A stretch of 63,929 bases of DNA from M55B112 sp040880545 (GCA_040880545.1 JBBDIE010000186.1:1-63929), one strand, 5' to 3'. Shown: positions 50,601-60,019, counted from the first letter of the stretch. Notes: a model not told the origin generated them from the sequence alone. Numbers and translations: made by a program.

Positions 50601-53264
50601 CCGGGCTGGGCAGGCCGTGCGAAAAAAGGAGATCCCGATGCAGCCTCAGTTTTAACATTCAATTCTGATAAATCTACCTATGAGGTGGGGGAAACAGCCT
50701 CCATTACCATTCCATCATCAGTAAAGGGAAATATCCTTGTGAGCCTGGAGAATGGTACGGGGGTGATACGACAGGAATGGATTAAAACAACCAGTTCGGA
50801 AACCGTATATAGACTAAAAACCACGGCTGAAATGGCTCCCAATATTTATGTGGCTGCTACGTTGATTCAACCCCATAAAAACACGGAGAATGACCTTCCC
50901 ATCAGAATGTTTGGAGTCATTCCACTAAACGTGGAGGATCCGGGTACCAGGCTTTATCCGGTACTTGAAATGCCGGATGAACTGGCACCCAAAAGCAAGG
51001 TGAAAGTGAAGGTGTCGGAGAAATATAACAAAGAGATGACATACACCATAGCCATGGTGGATGAGGGGTTGCTGGACCTCACACGATTCAGGACTCCCGA
51101 TCCGTGGTCACTGTTCTATGCCAAAGAAGCACTGGGTGTGAAAACCTGGGATATGTTCGATTACGTCCTGGGTGCTTTCGGAGGAAGGATCGATGGCATC
51201 TACAGTATCGGGGGAGGACTGGATGAGGAGTCTGGCGAAGGCGCCAAAGACGCAAACAGGTTTCCACCCATGGTGAAATTCATTGGACCTTTTACCCTCT
51301 CTGGAAAGAGTAATACGCATTCCATTACCATTCCTAATTATATAGGATCGGTACGAACCATGATCATTGCAGGAAATAAAGGGGCCTACGGGAACGCTGA
51401 AAAGACCACCCCGGTAAAACAACCACTGATGTTGCTGGCCACTTTACCCAGGGTTCTTGGGCCAGGAGAGGAGGTGGCTCTGCCGGTGAATGTATTTGTG
51501 ATGGATGATCAGATCCGCAATGTTTCCCTTGAAATTACCACCAACGATATGCTGATCCCTTCCGAAAAGAAGAAAACAGTTACCTTCTCAGGAACTGGAG
51601 ATGAAATAATCGATTTCATGTTGAAAACCCAGGAGAAAACCGGTGTGGGGATTGTAAACATTGTGGCAACTTCAGGCAGGCACAAAGCTGAATACCGGAT
51701 CGAACTGAATGTCCGGTCCTCAAATCCCCCTGTAACCAATTTTATAACCGAAGGTGTAGGGGCAGGAGTTACCTGGTCTCAGGAGTTCGATTATGTGGGA
51801 ATGGCCGGCACCAACGAACTGATGCTGGAGGTATCAAAAATACCGCCCATCGATTTTGGGCGCAGACTGAAATACCTGCTGAAGTACCCCCACGGATGTA
51901 TTGAACAGACTACCTCAGCAGCATTTCCGCAATTGTACCTGGCCGACGTTGTTGAATTGGATGAGGCTGCGATACAACGCACCGAAACCAATGTGAAGGC
52001 GGCAATTAAACGATTCTCATCTTTCCAGCTATCCAGTGGTGGTTTTTCCTATTGGCCCGGATCTATTAAAGAATCCTCATGGGGTACCTCCTATGCGGGA
52101 CACTTCCTGCTTGAGGCGAAGGTGAAAGGGTATGATGTACCCAATTCCATGATGCAGAACTGGCAAAGGTACCAGAAAAGAGAGGCCCGGAGATGGAGCA
52201 TTGCAGGATCCATAAACACGTATGAAATAAAGCAGGAACAACTCTTACAAGCATACCGGCTCTTTACCCTGGCATTGTCGGGAAATCCGGAGACAGGTTC
52301 CATGAACAGGCTGAGGGAGAGAACGGACCTGGTTCCGGAAGCAAAATGGCGGCTGGCGGCAGCTTACGCTCTGGCCGGACAAAAAGAGTCGGCTACCAAC
52401 CTGGTAACAAATGTATCAACCGAAGTAAGCGATTACTACGATTCCAGGTATTCTTTCGGAAGTAGTACACGCGACCAGGCAATGATCCTGGAAGCAATGA
52501 TCCTGATGGGAATCAAAGAGAACGGGGTCCTGCTCCTTGAAAGTATTGCCAGTAAACTCTCTTCAGAAACGTGGATGAGCACACAAACCACGGCATACAG
52601 CCTAATGGCAGTGGCCAGGTTCACGGGAGGAAAAAATTCGGGTGACCGGATTGATTTTAATTATTCGTTTAATGGTGCAGCGGATAAAAAAGCTGAAACA
52701 GGCATGCCCCTGGCGCAACTTGAATTTGATCCGGGAGAGTCCCGGAACGGATCCTTCACGGTTAAGAATAATACGGAAGGACTGCTGTTCGTGAGAATAA
52801 TCAATTCCGGAATACCTAAACCCGGGGAGGAGACAGCGATGGAAGATAACCTGAAAGTTCAGGTATACTATGAAGATATGGATGGCAACAGAATGTCACC
52901 CGAAGAGATCCGGCAGGGAACCGACTTTAAAGCGACTTACAGGGTTCATAATCCCGGAACTTTTGGTTTCTACGATAATGTGGCCCTAACGACGATCTTC
53001 CCATCCGGATGGGAAATTCACAATGAGCGGATGTTTAGCACAACCAATTCCAACCAGGCAGCGGCATACCAGGATATTCGCGACGACCGTGTGATGACTT
53101 ATTTCAACCTGACAGGAAACAGCTCGAAAACCTTTACCATCCGGCTGAATGCAGCTTATAAGGGGCGTTATTACCTCCCTTCAGTAAAAGCGGAGGAGAT
53201 GTATAAGAACAATGTTCAGGTAGTGATACCGGGGAGGTGGATTGAGGTTCAGGGACAAAATTAA
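47697..53264 (+). CDS. Alpha-2-macroglobulin-like lipoprotein with thioester motif
   Basis: 1855 residues from the ATG at 47697; the frame starting at 47622 adds 25 residues with no signal. The lipobox is VAGC, giving a lipid anchor, so it lies in the periplasm or outer membrane. Bacterial alpha-2-macroglobulins trap proteases that reach the periplasm and are paired with PbpC, as here. The thioester CIEQ is present at residues 1401-1404 (in YPHGCIEQTTSAAFPQLY). A tyrosine- and acidic-rich loop (about 460-500) precedes the first macroglobulin repeats. An N-terminal Ig-like stretch begins about residue 50. Confidence 0.92.
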   Translation: MKKSLCFTVLFVLLLGFVAGCKQKTGGLEMTTPHFNPLISAFTSGIISTESSVQVRFSKPFADSVEAYSVVQSGIMSFKPDVEGNLYYLDNQTIEFRPESRFNQGTAYDVQLKLNKLFPKSDTDKSFSFRFHTIEQHLGLELSGFRPYNDYKPTLNYLTGTVQTADVANPAAIEAILDVIQDKVKLSVRWDHDPDRKLHNFTIDSIKRGEEDMNVEVRYDGTSISSKQKGVQDFVVPALGNFKVISHKLIQYPEQHILLHFSDPIRKNQDLNGLVRLDNGTDMRFIIEGNSVKAYPNVRQNGSLNLFVEPGIRNTAGKGLKKGESISIVFEEIKPSVELLGNGVIIPSADEVILPFKAVNLKAVDLKVIRIYEDNIAQFLQVNQLTGSNELKRAGRLIIRKTIDLISDKPINYGEWNTFSLNLTELVKTEPGAIYRVELNFRQRHSVFSCTGETVSEDRLETEENFDEIDEEELSYWDSYEGYYSDWDYYSYDGYAWADRENPCKPAYYGKRRAVSRNVLASNLGLIAKYGSGDQINVTVTDLLNATGVSAANVTVYNFQQQVIAQAITGSEGMVLLDLDVKPFLVVAEKGGQKGYLRMVDGAALSYSMFDVSGAVVQKGLKGFLYGERGVWRPGDSLFINLILDDQANPLPDGHPVSFELSDPQGKVIQKVVSPGNQTGFYAFHTKTSPDAATGRYTVKAHVGGVRFTKSLQVETIKPNRLKIDLSFGSDTLYPAKGDVSTHLFGKWLTGATARGLKAEIEVIFRPSSTSFKGYENYTFTNPARKVPQYGKIFWQGNIDQEGTAKFSKRLDVGSETPGMINAIFTTRLFEKSGEFSIDQQTMPCSPYNTYVGIKTPPGDKRNMLLTDTAHTVSVATLSSSGKPVTKLGLDVKVYKLSWRWWWDASSENLASYMGSTHQSPVYSTKISTKNGQGSFNFRVDYPDWGRYLVMVTDQGGHSAAKIVYVDWPGWAGRAKKGDPDAASVLTFNSDKSTYEVGETASITIPSSVKGNILVSLENGTGVIRQEWIKTTSSETVYRLKTTAEMAPNIYVAATLIQPHKNTENDLPIRMFGVIPLNVEDPGTRLYPVLEMPDELAPKSKVKVKVSEKYNKEMTYTIAMVDEGLLDLTRFRTPDPWSLFYAKEALGVKTWDMFDYVLGAFGGRIDGIYSIGGGLDEESGEGAKDANRFPPMVKFIGPFTLSGKSNTHSITIPNYIGSVRTMIIAGNKGAYGNAEKTTPVKQPLMLLATLPRVLGPGEEVALPVNVFVMDDQIRNVSLEITTNDMLIPSEKKKTVTFSGTGDEIIDFMLKTQEKTGVGIVNIVATSGRHKAEYRIELNVRSSNPPVTNFITEGVGAGVTWSQEFDYVGMAGTNELMLEVSKIPPIDFGRRLKYLLKYPHGCIEQTTSAAFPQLYLADVVELDEAAIQRTETNVKAAIKRFSSFQLSSGGFSYWPGSIKESSWGTSYAGHFLLEAKVKGYDVPNSMMQNWQRYQKREARRWSIAGSINTYEIKQEQLLQAYRLFTLALSGNPETGSMNRLRERTDLVPEAKWRLAAAYALAGQKESATNLVTNVSTEVSDYYDSRYSFGSSTRDQAMILEAMILMGIKENGVLLLESIASKLSSETWMSTQTTAYSLMAVARFTGGKNSGDRIDFNYSFNGAADKKAETGMPLAQLEFDPGESRNGSFTVKNNTEGLLFVRIINSGIPKPGEETAMEDNLKVQVYYEDMDGNRMSPEEIRQGTDFKATYRVHNPGTFGFYDNVALTTIFPSGWEIHNERMFSTTNSNQAAAYQDIRDDRVMTYFNLTGNSSKTFTIRLNAAYKGRYYLPSVKAEEMYKNNVQVVIPGRWIEVQGQN

Positions 53265-53279
53265 GTAGATGGACAAAGG

Positions 53280-55625
53280 ATGATCAGGTGGTGGAAGGAA
53301 TACAGGGTCCTGCTGATAACGGTGGGTGTACTCGCACTGCTCTTCTGGATCTCACTGCCCCGTCAGTTGTTCAGCGACCCGTTGTCAACAGTAGTATACG
53401 ACCGTAACGGAGATCTGCTGGGGGCACGCATTGCGCACGACGGGCAATGGCGCTTTCCGGGAGTTGATACAGTACCGGAAAAATATGCCGCGGCATTGAT
53501 CCGGTTTGAGGACCGCTACTTTTATTACCATCCCGGTGTAAACCCGGCGAGTCTGGGAAGAGCACTGATTCAAAACATACAGGCCGGTGCCGTGAAAAGT
53601 GGGGGAAGTACCATCACCATGCAGGTAATGCGCATGTCACGTAAAAACAGGCCGCGAAACCTGCTGCAAAAACTGATAGAGACTTATCTGTCCTTAAGGT
53701 ACGAACTTTCTTCTTCTAAAACAGATATACTCACGGACTATGCCAATAATGCGCCATTCGGGGGCAATGTGGTGGGAATTGAAGCGGCTTCCTGGCGATA
53801 TTTCGGTACTGCCCCGGAAAACCTCACCTGGTCGGAGTCGGCACTGCTGGCTGTACTGCCGAATGCCCCTGCACTGATCCATCCCGGGAGAAACCGGGAT
53901 CTGCTGAAGATGAAAAGGGACAACCTTTTGCAGCTACTGAAAGATAAAGGGATCATCGATGAAATAACCCTCCGGCTGGCAACTGGCGAGCCACTGCCAG
54001 GGAACCCGCTTCCCCTTCCCGATATCGCACCACACCTTACAGACCGGGTAATGATGGATAAGCGAACGGACCGGTACTATTCAACGATAGACCGGGCCAT
54101 ACAGGAAAGAGTGAACGAACGCACGGCCATTCGACAGGAGATCCTGGAGGGAAACCAGGTAAATAATATGGCGTGCCTGGTATTGGAGATAGAAAGCGGC
54201 GAGGTACTAGCCTATGTGGGGAACAGCGGTTCAACTTCCGACCTGCACCATGGTAAAAGCGTGGATGTGATCCGGGCTCCGAGGAGCTCGGGTAGTATTT
54301 TGAAGCCTTTCCTGTTTGCCGGAATGCTCGACAACGGAGATCTGATCCAGACGACCCTGGTGCCCGATGTACCCATTCGGTATAATGGTTATGCCCCAAA
54401 AAATTATGACAGGGAGTATGAAGGCGCGGTACCAGCCTATGAAGCCCTGAAGCGCTCTCTGAATATCCCCTCCGTCATCATGCTGAAAAATTACGGGGTC
54501 GATCCCTTTCTTGGATTGTTGCGAAACCTGGGGTTTACCACCTTTAAAAAATCACATGAACATTACGGACTAACCCTGATCCTCGGTGGGGCTGAGACAA
54601 CCCTGTGGGAACTGGCCGGCACGTATGCCAGCATGGCCAGGTCGCTGAATCATTACACCCGGTCGGACGGTAACTATATTCATGCAGATTATCACATGCC
54701 GGTTCTGGAAAAAAATAAGAAAGACTCTCACGAGGGGCTCCAGGAAGAAGGCGTACTGTCCGCTTCCAGTATCTATCTTACTTTTAAATCATTACTCGAA
54801 GTAAACAGGCCTGAAGAATTGTCATTGTGGTATTTAATGTCATCTACAAGAAACATTGCCTGGAAAACAGGAACCAGTTACGGATTCAGAGACGCATGGG
54901 CGGTGGGGGTCACTCCGGAGTACCTGGTGGCCGTCTGGGCCGGGAATGCCGACGGGGAAGGGCGGCCCGGACTTTCGGGCATAACCGCTGCTGCTCCCCT
55001 GATGTTTGATGTGTTTAGCGGACTGCCTGAAACATCATGGTTTGAACCGCCCCTGGATGATCTGGCAGAAGCGGTAGTATGTAGTCAGAGCGGTTATATT
55101 GCCGGACCCGGTTGTGTTGACACCGATACGATTATGATCGTTCCCAAAGGACGAATAACCAGGGCATGTCCATTTCATCATACCATACACCTGGATGAAA
55201 CAGGTAATTTCAGGGTAAACAGTAATTGTTATCCGGTGCGTAAGATGCAGAGCAGACCGTGGTTTATCCTGCCGCCGCTGATGGAGTGGTATTATAAACA
55301 GAGCGACCCACGATACCAAAGCATGCCGCCCATCATGGAAGGATGCCATGATGAATCGGTACAGGAGCTGGAGATCGTTTATCCGGAATGGAACAGTCAC
55401 CTGGTAATTCCCAGGGAACTGGACGGATCAAAGGGAAAGGTTGTGATGGAAGTGGCTCATCGGCAGTCTGCAGCAATGGTATACTGGCACATCGATGATG
55501 CTTATGTGGGCTCAACAAACAGAGTGCACCAGCTGGCCCTGGATATTACTCCCGGCAGGCATACAATGACGGTGGTGGACGAAAAAGGAAATTCGGCATC
55601 GGTCAATTTTGAGGTTTTAAGGTAA
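53280..55625 (+). CDS. pbpC: Penicillin-binding protein 1C
   Basis: 781 residues. A membrane anchor near the N-terminus (YRVLLITVGVLALLFWIS) leads to a glycosyltransferase (GT51) domain with EDRYFYYHPGVNPASL and GGSTITMQVMRM, then a transpeptidase domain with the SxxK serine in RSSGSILKPF and KTG in WKTGTSYGFRDAW. A C-terminal beta-rich domain (about 690-781) is typical of PBP1C and may bind the alpha-2-macroglobulin. It lies 15 bp after that gene, the standard bacterial pair. Confidence 0.95.
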   Translation: MIRWWKEYRVLLITVGVLALLFWISLPRQLFSDPLSTVVYDRNGDLLGARIAHDGQWRFPGVDTVPEKYAAALIRFEDRYFYYHPGVNPASLGRALIQNIQAGAVKSGGSTITMQVMRMSRKNRPRNLLQKLIETYLSLRYELSSSKTDILTDYANNAPFGGNVVGIEAASWRYFGTAPENLTWSESALLAVLPNAPALIHPGRNRDLLKMKRDNLLQLLKDKGIIDEITLRLATGEPLPGNPLPLPDIAPHLTDRVMMDKRTDRYYSTIDRAIQERVNERTAIRQEILEGNQVNNMACLVLEIESGEVLAYVGNSGSTSDLHHGKSVDVIRAPRSSGSILKPFLFAGMLDNGDLIQTTLVPDVPIRYNGYAPKNYDREYEGAVPAYEALKRSLNIPSVIMLKNYGVDPFLGLLRNLGFTTFKKSHEHYGLTLILGGAETTLWELAGTYASMARSLNHYTRSDGNYIHADYHMPVLEKNKKDSHEGLQEEGVLSASSIYLTFKSLLEVNRPEELSLWYLMSSTRNIAWKTGTSYGFRDAWAVGVTPEYLVAVWAGNADGEGRPGLSGITAAAPLMFDVFSGLPETSWFEPPLDDLAEAVVCSQSGYIAGPGCVDTDTIMIVPKGRITRACPFHHTIHLDETGNFRVNSNCYPVRKMQSRPWFILPPLMEWYYKQSDPRYQSMPPIMEGCHDESVQELEIVYPEWNSHLVIPRELDGSKGKVVMEVAHRQSAAMVYWHIDDAYVGSTNRVHQLALDITPGRHTMTVVDEKGNSASVNFEVLR

Positions 55626-55650
55626 CATCATCCCTATTACAAACCGGATA

Positions 55651-57588
55651 TTATCGCAGGATTATGCGCTCACCAATCAGATTGGATATCTCGTTCTTGG
55701 CACTTTCCACATCCCTCAGGTAGGCCATTAGTTCCATCACTTTATCAGTGTCCCCCTTTTTCTCCGTTGTTTCGATCTGTTTCCGAAGATCGTCCAGTGC
55801 CATATCAACCACCTTCAACTTATATAACAACAGAGCCTTGGGTACTTCAACCCCCAGGTTTTCGCCCGGTAATTCTATATACGACTCTTTTCTTTTCCAG
55901 ACCTTGCTGAGTTCGTATTTTGAAGTAACAATATCCACTGCCAGGTCCTGCACTGCTTTATTATCATGAAATGTAAAAACCCGTTCGTCAATCTTCTTCC
56001 CCGATTCAATCATCGCTTTAACATCCTCGAATACCTGCTTGTATACCAGGTTGGTAAACTGTAGTTCATCGTTCTGAATTTCCCTCAAAATATACTGGGA
56101 AACAGTGATGTCCGAATTTTCCTCACCGGACAGACGAAGGGTCAGGTTCCCGAATTTCAACAGAAAATAGATGATTTCCCGTTCTTCAACCTCCGAAAAT
56201 ATATTCTGTACAAATGCTGGTACGGTTGGCTGCTCAGGAACAAACAACTGATCGGGACGCGGCCGCTCCCTCTTCCAGTCCTGTTCACGCCTCAGCTGGC
56301 GGATCTTGTTTACCTCCGTGTAAAGAACAGCCTCCTCCACATCCAGCAACAGGCTACACTCCTTGAGGTAAACCGATCTTTTGATACCATCGGGTATGAT
56401 TGCCACAGAACGGACAATATCGGTGATCATATTGGCCCGCTTGATAGGATCGTTTTTTGTGTCGGCAATCAGTACTTCCGCTTTAAACGTTATGAAGTCC
56501 TGCTCCTGCTCATCGATATATGCAATAAATTCAGATGAACTGCGCCCCTGTGAAAAGGAGTCGGGATCTTCTCCTTCTGGAAACAACAACACTTTTACAT
56601 TCAAGCCCTCCTCCAGGATCATGTCTATTCCGCGGAAAGATGCCCTTAATCCTGCCTCATCACCATCATACAGCACTGTTATGTTCTCCGTAAACCGCTT
56701 GATCAGCCTGATTTGCTCCGTGGTAAGGGCAGTCCCCGATGATGAGACCACATTTTCAATTCCCGACTGATGAAGTGCGATTACATCCGTGTACCCCTCC
56801 ACAAGGAAACACCGTTTTTCGTTTACGATGCTCTTCTTGGCCTGGAAAAGTCCGTATAACACGCGACTTTTGTGATAAATATCGGACTCGGGCGAGTTGA
56901 GGTACTTGGCAACTTTTTTGTCCGCTTTCAGGGTGCGACCGCCAAATCCAACCACATTACCGGATATGCCATGAATGGGAAAGATGACACGGCCGGCAAA
57001 CCTGTCGAATACATAATCCTCTTTTTCAATGGTTAAACCGGTTTTTACCAAAAACTCCTGCTTATAACCGGCTTTGATGGCGGCGGTTGTGAGCGCCTTT
57101 CGCTCCTCCGGGCTATACCCCAGGAAGAATTTATCGATTATATCATCCCTGAAACCCCGTTGCCTGAGATAACTGAGGCCTACAGATTTTCCCTCGGATG
57201 TATGCAACTGCTCTGAAAAAAATTTCTGTGCATACTGGGTTACCGCCAACAGGCTCTCCCGCTCATTTCGTTGCTGAATCTCCTCCGGGGTAAGCTCTGT
57301 CTCCTCAAACTCAATGTTATATTTCCGGGCCAGGTATTGAAGTGCCTCCGGGTAGGAGAGCTTTTCATGTTCCATGAGGAACCCTACCGCATTTCCTCCC
57401 TTTCCCGAACTGAAATCCTTAAATATACCCTTCGACGGAGAGACCATAAACGAAGGCGTCTTCTCATTGGAGAATGGACTCAATCCCTTGTAGTTGGAAC
57501 CTGACTTCTTAAGCGTTACATAGTCAGAGATCACCTCCACAATGTCCACCGTATCGAAAATTTTGTTTACAGTTTCTTGGCTTATCAT
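55651..57588 (-). CDS. dnaG: DNA primase with zinc ligands replaced
   Basis: 645 residues. DnaG makes RNA primers for replication. The N-terminal zinc domain is diverged: the usual CPFH reads SPFS and the usual HCFGCG reads KDFSSG, so the normal zinc ligands are gone, as I recall from Flavobacteriia DnaG. The TOPRIM centre is intact: EGYTDVIALHQSGIENVVSS and DGDEAGLRA. The C-terminal helicase-binding region (about 440-645) is present. It is convergent with pbpC and divergent from the sirtuin gene. Confidence 0.93.
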   Translation of the reverse strand: MISQETVNKIFDTVDIVEVISDYVTLKKSGSNYKGLSPFSNEKTPSFMVSPSKGIFKDFSSGKGGNAVGFLMEHEKLSYPEALQYLARKYNIEFEETELTPEEIQQRNERESLLAVTQYAQKFFSEQLHTSEGKSVGLSYLRQRGFRDDIIDKFFLGYSPEERKALTTAAIKAGYKQEFLVKTGLTIEKEDYVFDRFAGRVIFPIHGISGNVVGFGGRTLKADKKVAKYLNSPESDIYHKSRVLYGLFQAKKSIVNEKRCFLVEGYTDVIALHQSGIENVVSSSGTALTTEQIRLIKRFTENITVLYDGDEAGLRASFRGIDMILEEGLNVKVLLFPEGEDPDSFSQGRSSSEFIAYIDEQEQDFITFKAEVLIADTKNDPIKRANMITDIVRSVAIIPDGIKRSVYLKECSLLLDVEEAVLYTEVNKIRQLRREQDWKRERPRPDQLFVPEQPTVPAFVQNIFSEVEEREIIYFLLKFGNLTLRLSGEENSDITVSQYILREIQNDELQFTNLVYKQVFEDVKAMIESGKKIDERVFTFHDNKAVQDLAVDIVTSKYELSKVWKRKESYIELPGENLGVEVPKALLLYKLKVVDMALDDLRKQIETTEKKGDTDKVMELMAYLRDVESAKNEISNLIGERIILR

Positions 57589-57748
57589 GTAACGTACAGA
57601 AAATCAGTTGTTTTAGTAGAATGTTCCAGTGATAAAATTAGTTAAAGTTTAAGAATTATCCTATTTTTATGGAAGGGTAAATTACCGCTGTTTCTATCCG
57701 CTGTTTAAAATGTAAAACGGGATAAACCAGTCGATAAAAGAATAAAAT

Positions 57749-58435
57749 ATGAAAAAAATTGTGGTCCTGTCAGGTTCTGGTATCAGTGCCGAAAGCGGAT
57801 TAAAGACATTCCGTGATATGGGGGGGCTCTGGGAAGAGTATGACGTAACCGAAGTGGCCAGTCCCCTGGCATGGGAAAATGACAGAACACTTGTGCTGAA
57901 GTTTTATAATGAAAGAAGAAAAGCCATGCAGGAAGCTAAACCCAATGCGGCCCATATTGGACTGGCTGAATTGGAAAACGAATATAATGTACAGATAATC
58001 ACCCAGAATGTGGATGACCTGCACGAAAGAGCCGGATCCACAAGGATTTTACACCTGCATGGAGAATTAAATAAATCCCGGTGTACCGTTCATAAGGAAG
58101 ATATCTATGAAATTGATGGATGGGAGCTGAAAGAGGGGGAACTTTCAAAAAATGGTTACCAGCTGCGACCCCATATCGTATGGTTCGGTGAGATGGTTAC
58201 TGCAATTGGAGAAGCCGTCCCCATGGTTAAAAGTGCAGATATCCTGCTGGTCATCGGAACCTCCCTGAATGTATACCCGGCAGCGGGACTCCTGGACCAT
58301 ACCCGGCAGGACACCCCGATCTTTGTGATTGACCCTGGCGAACCACAGGGCATCGGATGGAGAAGGGTCACTTTCATTAACAAAACAGCCACCGAAGGGA
58401 TCAGGGATTTTATTGAGATGATACACAAGCGCTGA
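57749..58435 (+). CDS. NAD-dependent protein deacylase (sirtuin, CobB-like)
   Basis: 228 residues. Sirtuins remove acyl groups from lysine with NAD. GSGISAESGLKTFRD and TQNVDDLHERAGS are intact NAD and catalytic blocks; the catalytic His is in LHLHGEL. The zinc site is degraded: of the usual four cysteines only one (SRCTVHKED) remains in the insert before LRPHIVWFGE, a form I recall for Bacteroidota sirtuins. The substrate type, and whether metal is bound, cannot be deduced. Confidence 0.9.
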   Translation: MKKIVVLSGSGISAESGLKTFRDMGGLWEEYDVTEVASPLAWENDRTLVLKFYNERRKAMQEAKPNAAHIGLAELENEYNVQIITQNVDDLHERAGSTRILHLHGELNKSRCTVHKEDIYEIDGWELKEGELSKNGYQLRPHIVWFGEMVTAIGEAVPMVKSADILLVIGTSLNVYPAAGLLDHTRQDTPIFVIDPGEPQGIGWRRVTFINKTATEGIRDFIEMIHKR

Positions 58436-58511
58436 ACAATAATTTCTATTTCCAAGTACATAAAATTTTGGAAAATCAGCTACCTTTACTTTAAATAAAT
58501 ACATACACACA

Positions 58512-58826
58512 ATGATCCTGACAACAACAGAAACACTTCCACACAGGGAGATCGTTGAATCTCTGGGTATTGCAAGAGGCAGTACAGTAAGAGCACGTAA
58601 TATCGGCAGGGATATTTTCGCCGGTTTAAAAAATATCGTGGGTGGTGAAATTGAAGAATACACCAAACTCCAGGCTGAATCACGCGAACAGGCTATGCAG
58701 AGAATGGTGGATGATGCAAAGAAATTAGGTGCCGATGCGGTGGTAAATGTGCGGCTGACAACTTCGGTGGTTACGCAAGGAGCTGCTGAGATCCTGGCTT
58801 ATGGAACCGCGGTAAAACTGAAGTAA
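58512..58826 (+). CDS. YbjQ family (heavy-metal-binding-type) protein
   Basis: 104 residues. The family signature is visible across the whole length: TTETLPHREIVESLGIARGSTVRARNIGRDIF, with GGEIEEYTKLQAESREQA and ADAVVNVRLTT near the end. YbjQ proteins form pentameric rings; a metal-related role is suggested but not established. One base after its stop a small membrane protein gene begins. Confidence 0.85.
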   Translation: MILTTTETLPHREIVESLGIARGSTVRARNIGRDIFAGLKNIVGGEIEEYTKLQAESREQAMQRMVDDAKKLGADAVVNVRLTTSVVTQGAAEILAYGTAVKLK

Positions 58827-58827
58827 A

Positions 58828-58965
58828 ATGGAAGGGGGAATTGTGGGCCTGATCCTGGGATTGGAAGGTGCTGCCTTAGTGGCAGTACTGATTATAATTA
58901 TCATTCTGATATTCAGAAGGATAGAGAAAAAGAAAACAGAAAATTTTGAAAAACGTGACAATTAA
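58828..58965 (+). CDS. Small single-helix membrane protein (45 residues)
   Basis: A 45-residue frame directly downstream of ybjQ (1-bp spacing): MEGGIVGLILGLEGAALVAV, a hydrophobic isoleucine-rich segment to about 29, then the charged tail RRIEKKKTENFEKRDN. It is likely a membrane protein with a cytoplasmic basic tail, possibly anchoring the YbjQ ring. No family recognised. Confidence 0.6.
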   Translation: MEGGIVGLILGLEGAALVAVLIIIIILIFRRIEKKKTENFEKRDN

Positions 58966-59018
58966 TACGGGGGATCTCCCTGTTGTTGGCTTGGCGTAAA
59001 CAGGCACGGCGAATCCGG

Positions 59019-59852
59019 TTACTCCGTAACTACCGGATTCCCGTTCGCTATCCATTCATTATAACCGCTTTGGAACAGGTAGACTCGTTCATATTCCAGG
59101 AACCCGGCCGCTTCAAGGAAACCAGCGGATTTGTCCGACACTCCTTCCGAATCGTATACCACAATACGGGCGCTTCGGTCGGGAATATTTTCGGTAAGGA
59201 ATTTCCCCTCATCTACCAGGGAGAATGTTCCGTTTTCCATTTTAATCAGGGAATCTGCAGGAATATTTATTGCACCGGGAATATGCCCTTCAAGAACCTC
59301 CAGACCCCGATACCACGGGTCCGGGTGAATATCCACCAGGGCAACCAGGGTATCCTCAAACGGAAATGAACCGGAATGCCATGATTTAAAACCGTTGTAG
59401 GTCATGTTGAGGTAATCTCCATGCGCCAGCCAGTCTGTGATTCCCCCTTCATAAAAATAGATTTTCGTATAGCCCAGGAATTGCAGGATCTGCGCTGCCA
59501 GGTAGGCCACGGTATCATGGGTGGAGGAATAGACGATACATGTCCGTTGTTCATCAAAACGCTCTTTTACAGCGCGCCCATTATTTATAAGCACTCCGGC
59601 AGTGTCCAGGATAAATTTCATCTCCAGGTTTTCTGCATACCTGATATAACCATCCCCATAGTCCTCCCGATCTCCGACATCAATGAAATTGATCCAGTAT
59701 TCATCCCTGACCGACTCATCCAGATCAACCAGGAGGTCTCTCAATTCGGAGTAATAGATCTCCGACAGGAAATATACTTCCTCATCTGGTGTTCTGATAC
59801 AACTGCTTACAAGGATCAGGAAAAGAAGTAGGCTATATTTTAGATGGATCAT
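59019..59852 (-). CDS. Tandem rhodanese-like lipoprotein lacking catalytic cysteines
   Basis: 277 residues from the ATG at 59852; a longer frame to 60005 has no signal at its start. The lipobox is LVSSC, mature start CIRTPDE. Two rhodanese-like domains follow (about 30-155 and 165-277). The active Cys position is Ser in the first (IVYSSTHDT) and Asp in the second (VVYDSEGVS), so sulfurtransferase activity is unlikely. It might bind a phosphorylated or sulfated ligand. Convergent with the YbjQ pair and divergent from the barrel gene. Confidence 0.75.
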   Translation of the reverse strand: MIHLKYSLLLFLILVSSCIRTPDEEVYFLSEIYYSELRDLLVDLDESVRDEYWINFIDVGDREDYGDGYIRYAENLEMKFILDTAGVLINNGRAVKERFDEQRTCIVYSSTHDTVAYLAAQILQFLGYTKIYFYEGGITDWLAHGDYLNMTYNGFKSWHSGSFPFEDTLVALVDIHPDPWYRGLEVLEGHIPGAINIPADSLIKMENGTFSLVDEGKFLTENIPDRSARIVVYDSEGVSDKSAGFLEAAGFLEYERVYLFQSGYNEWIANGNPVVTE

Positions 59853-60019
59853 GGGTCTTTTTTTTACAAAAATAGACAGATTCTGATCAAATTGTTCTGT
59901 TATCAAAATGAATTTACTTTCGTGGAACCGGTATGTAAGGCTGAAGAATCCCATCTGTCTGCCGTGATTCTTGTAAATGATATGAAAATCCGCTATTTTG
60001 TACACCTAATCCCGAACCA

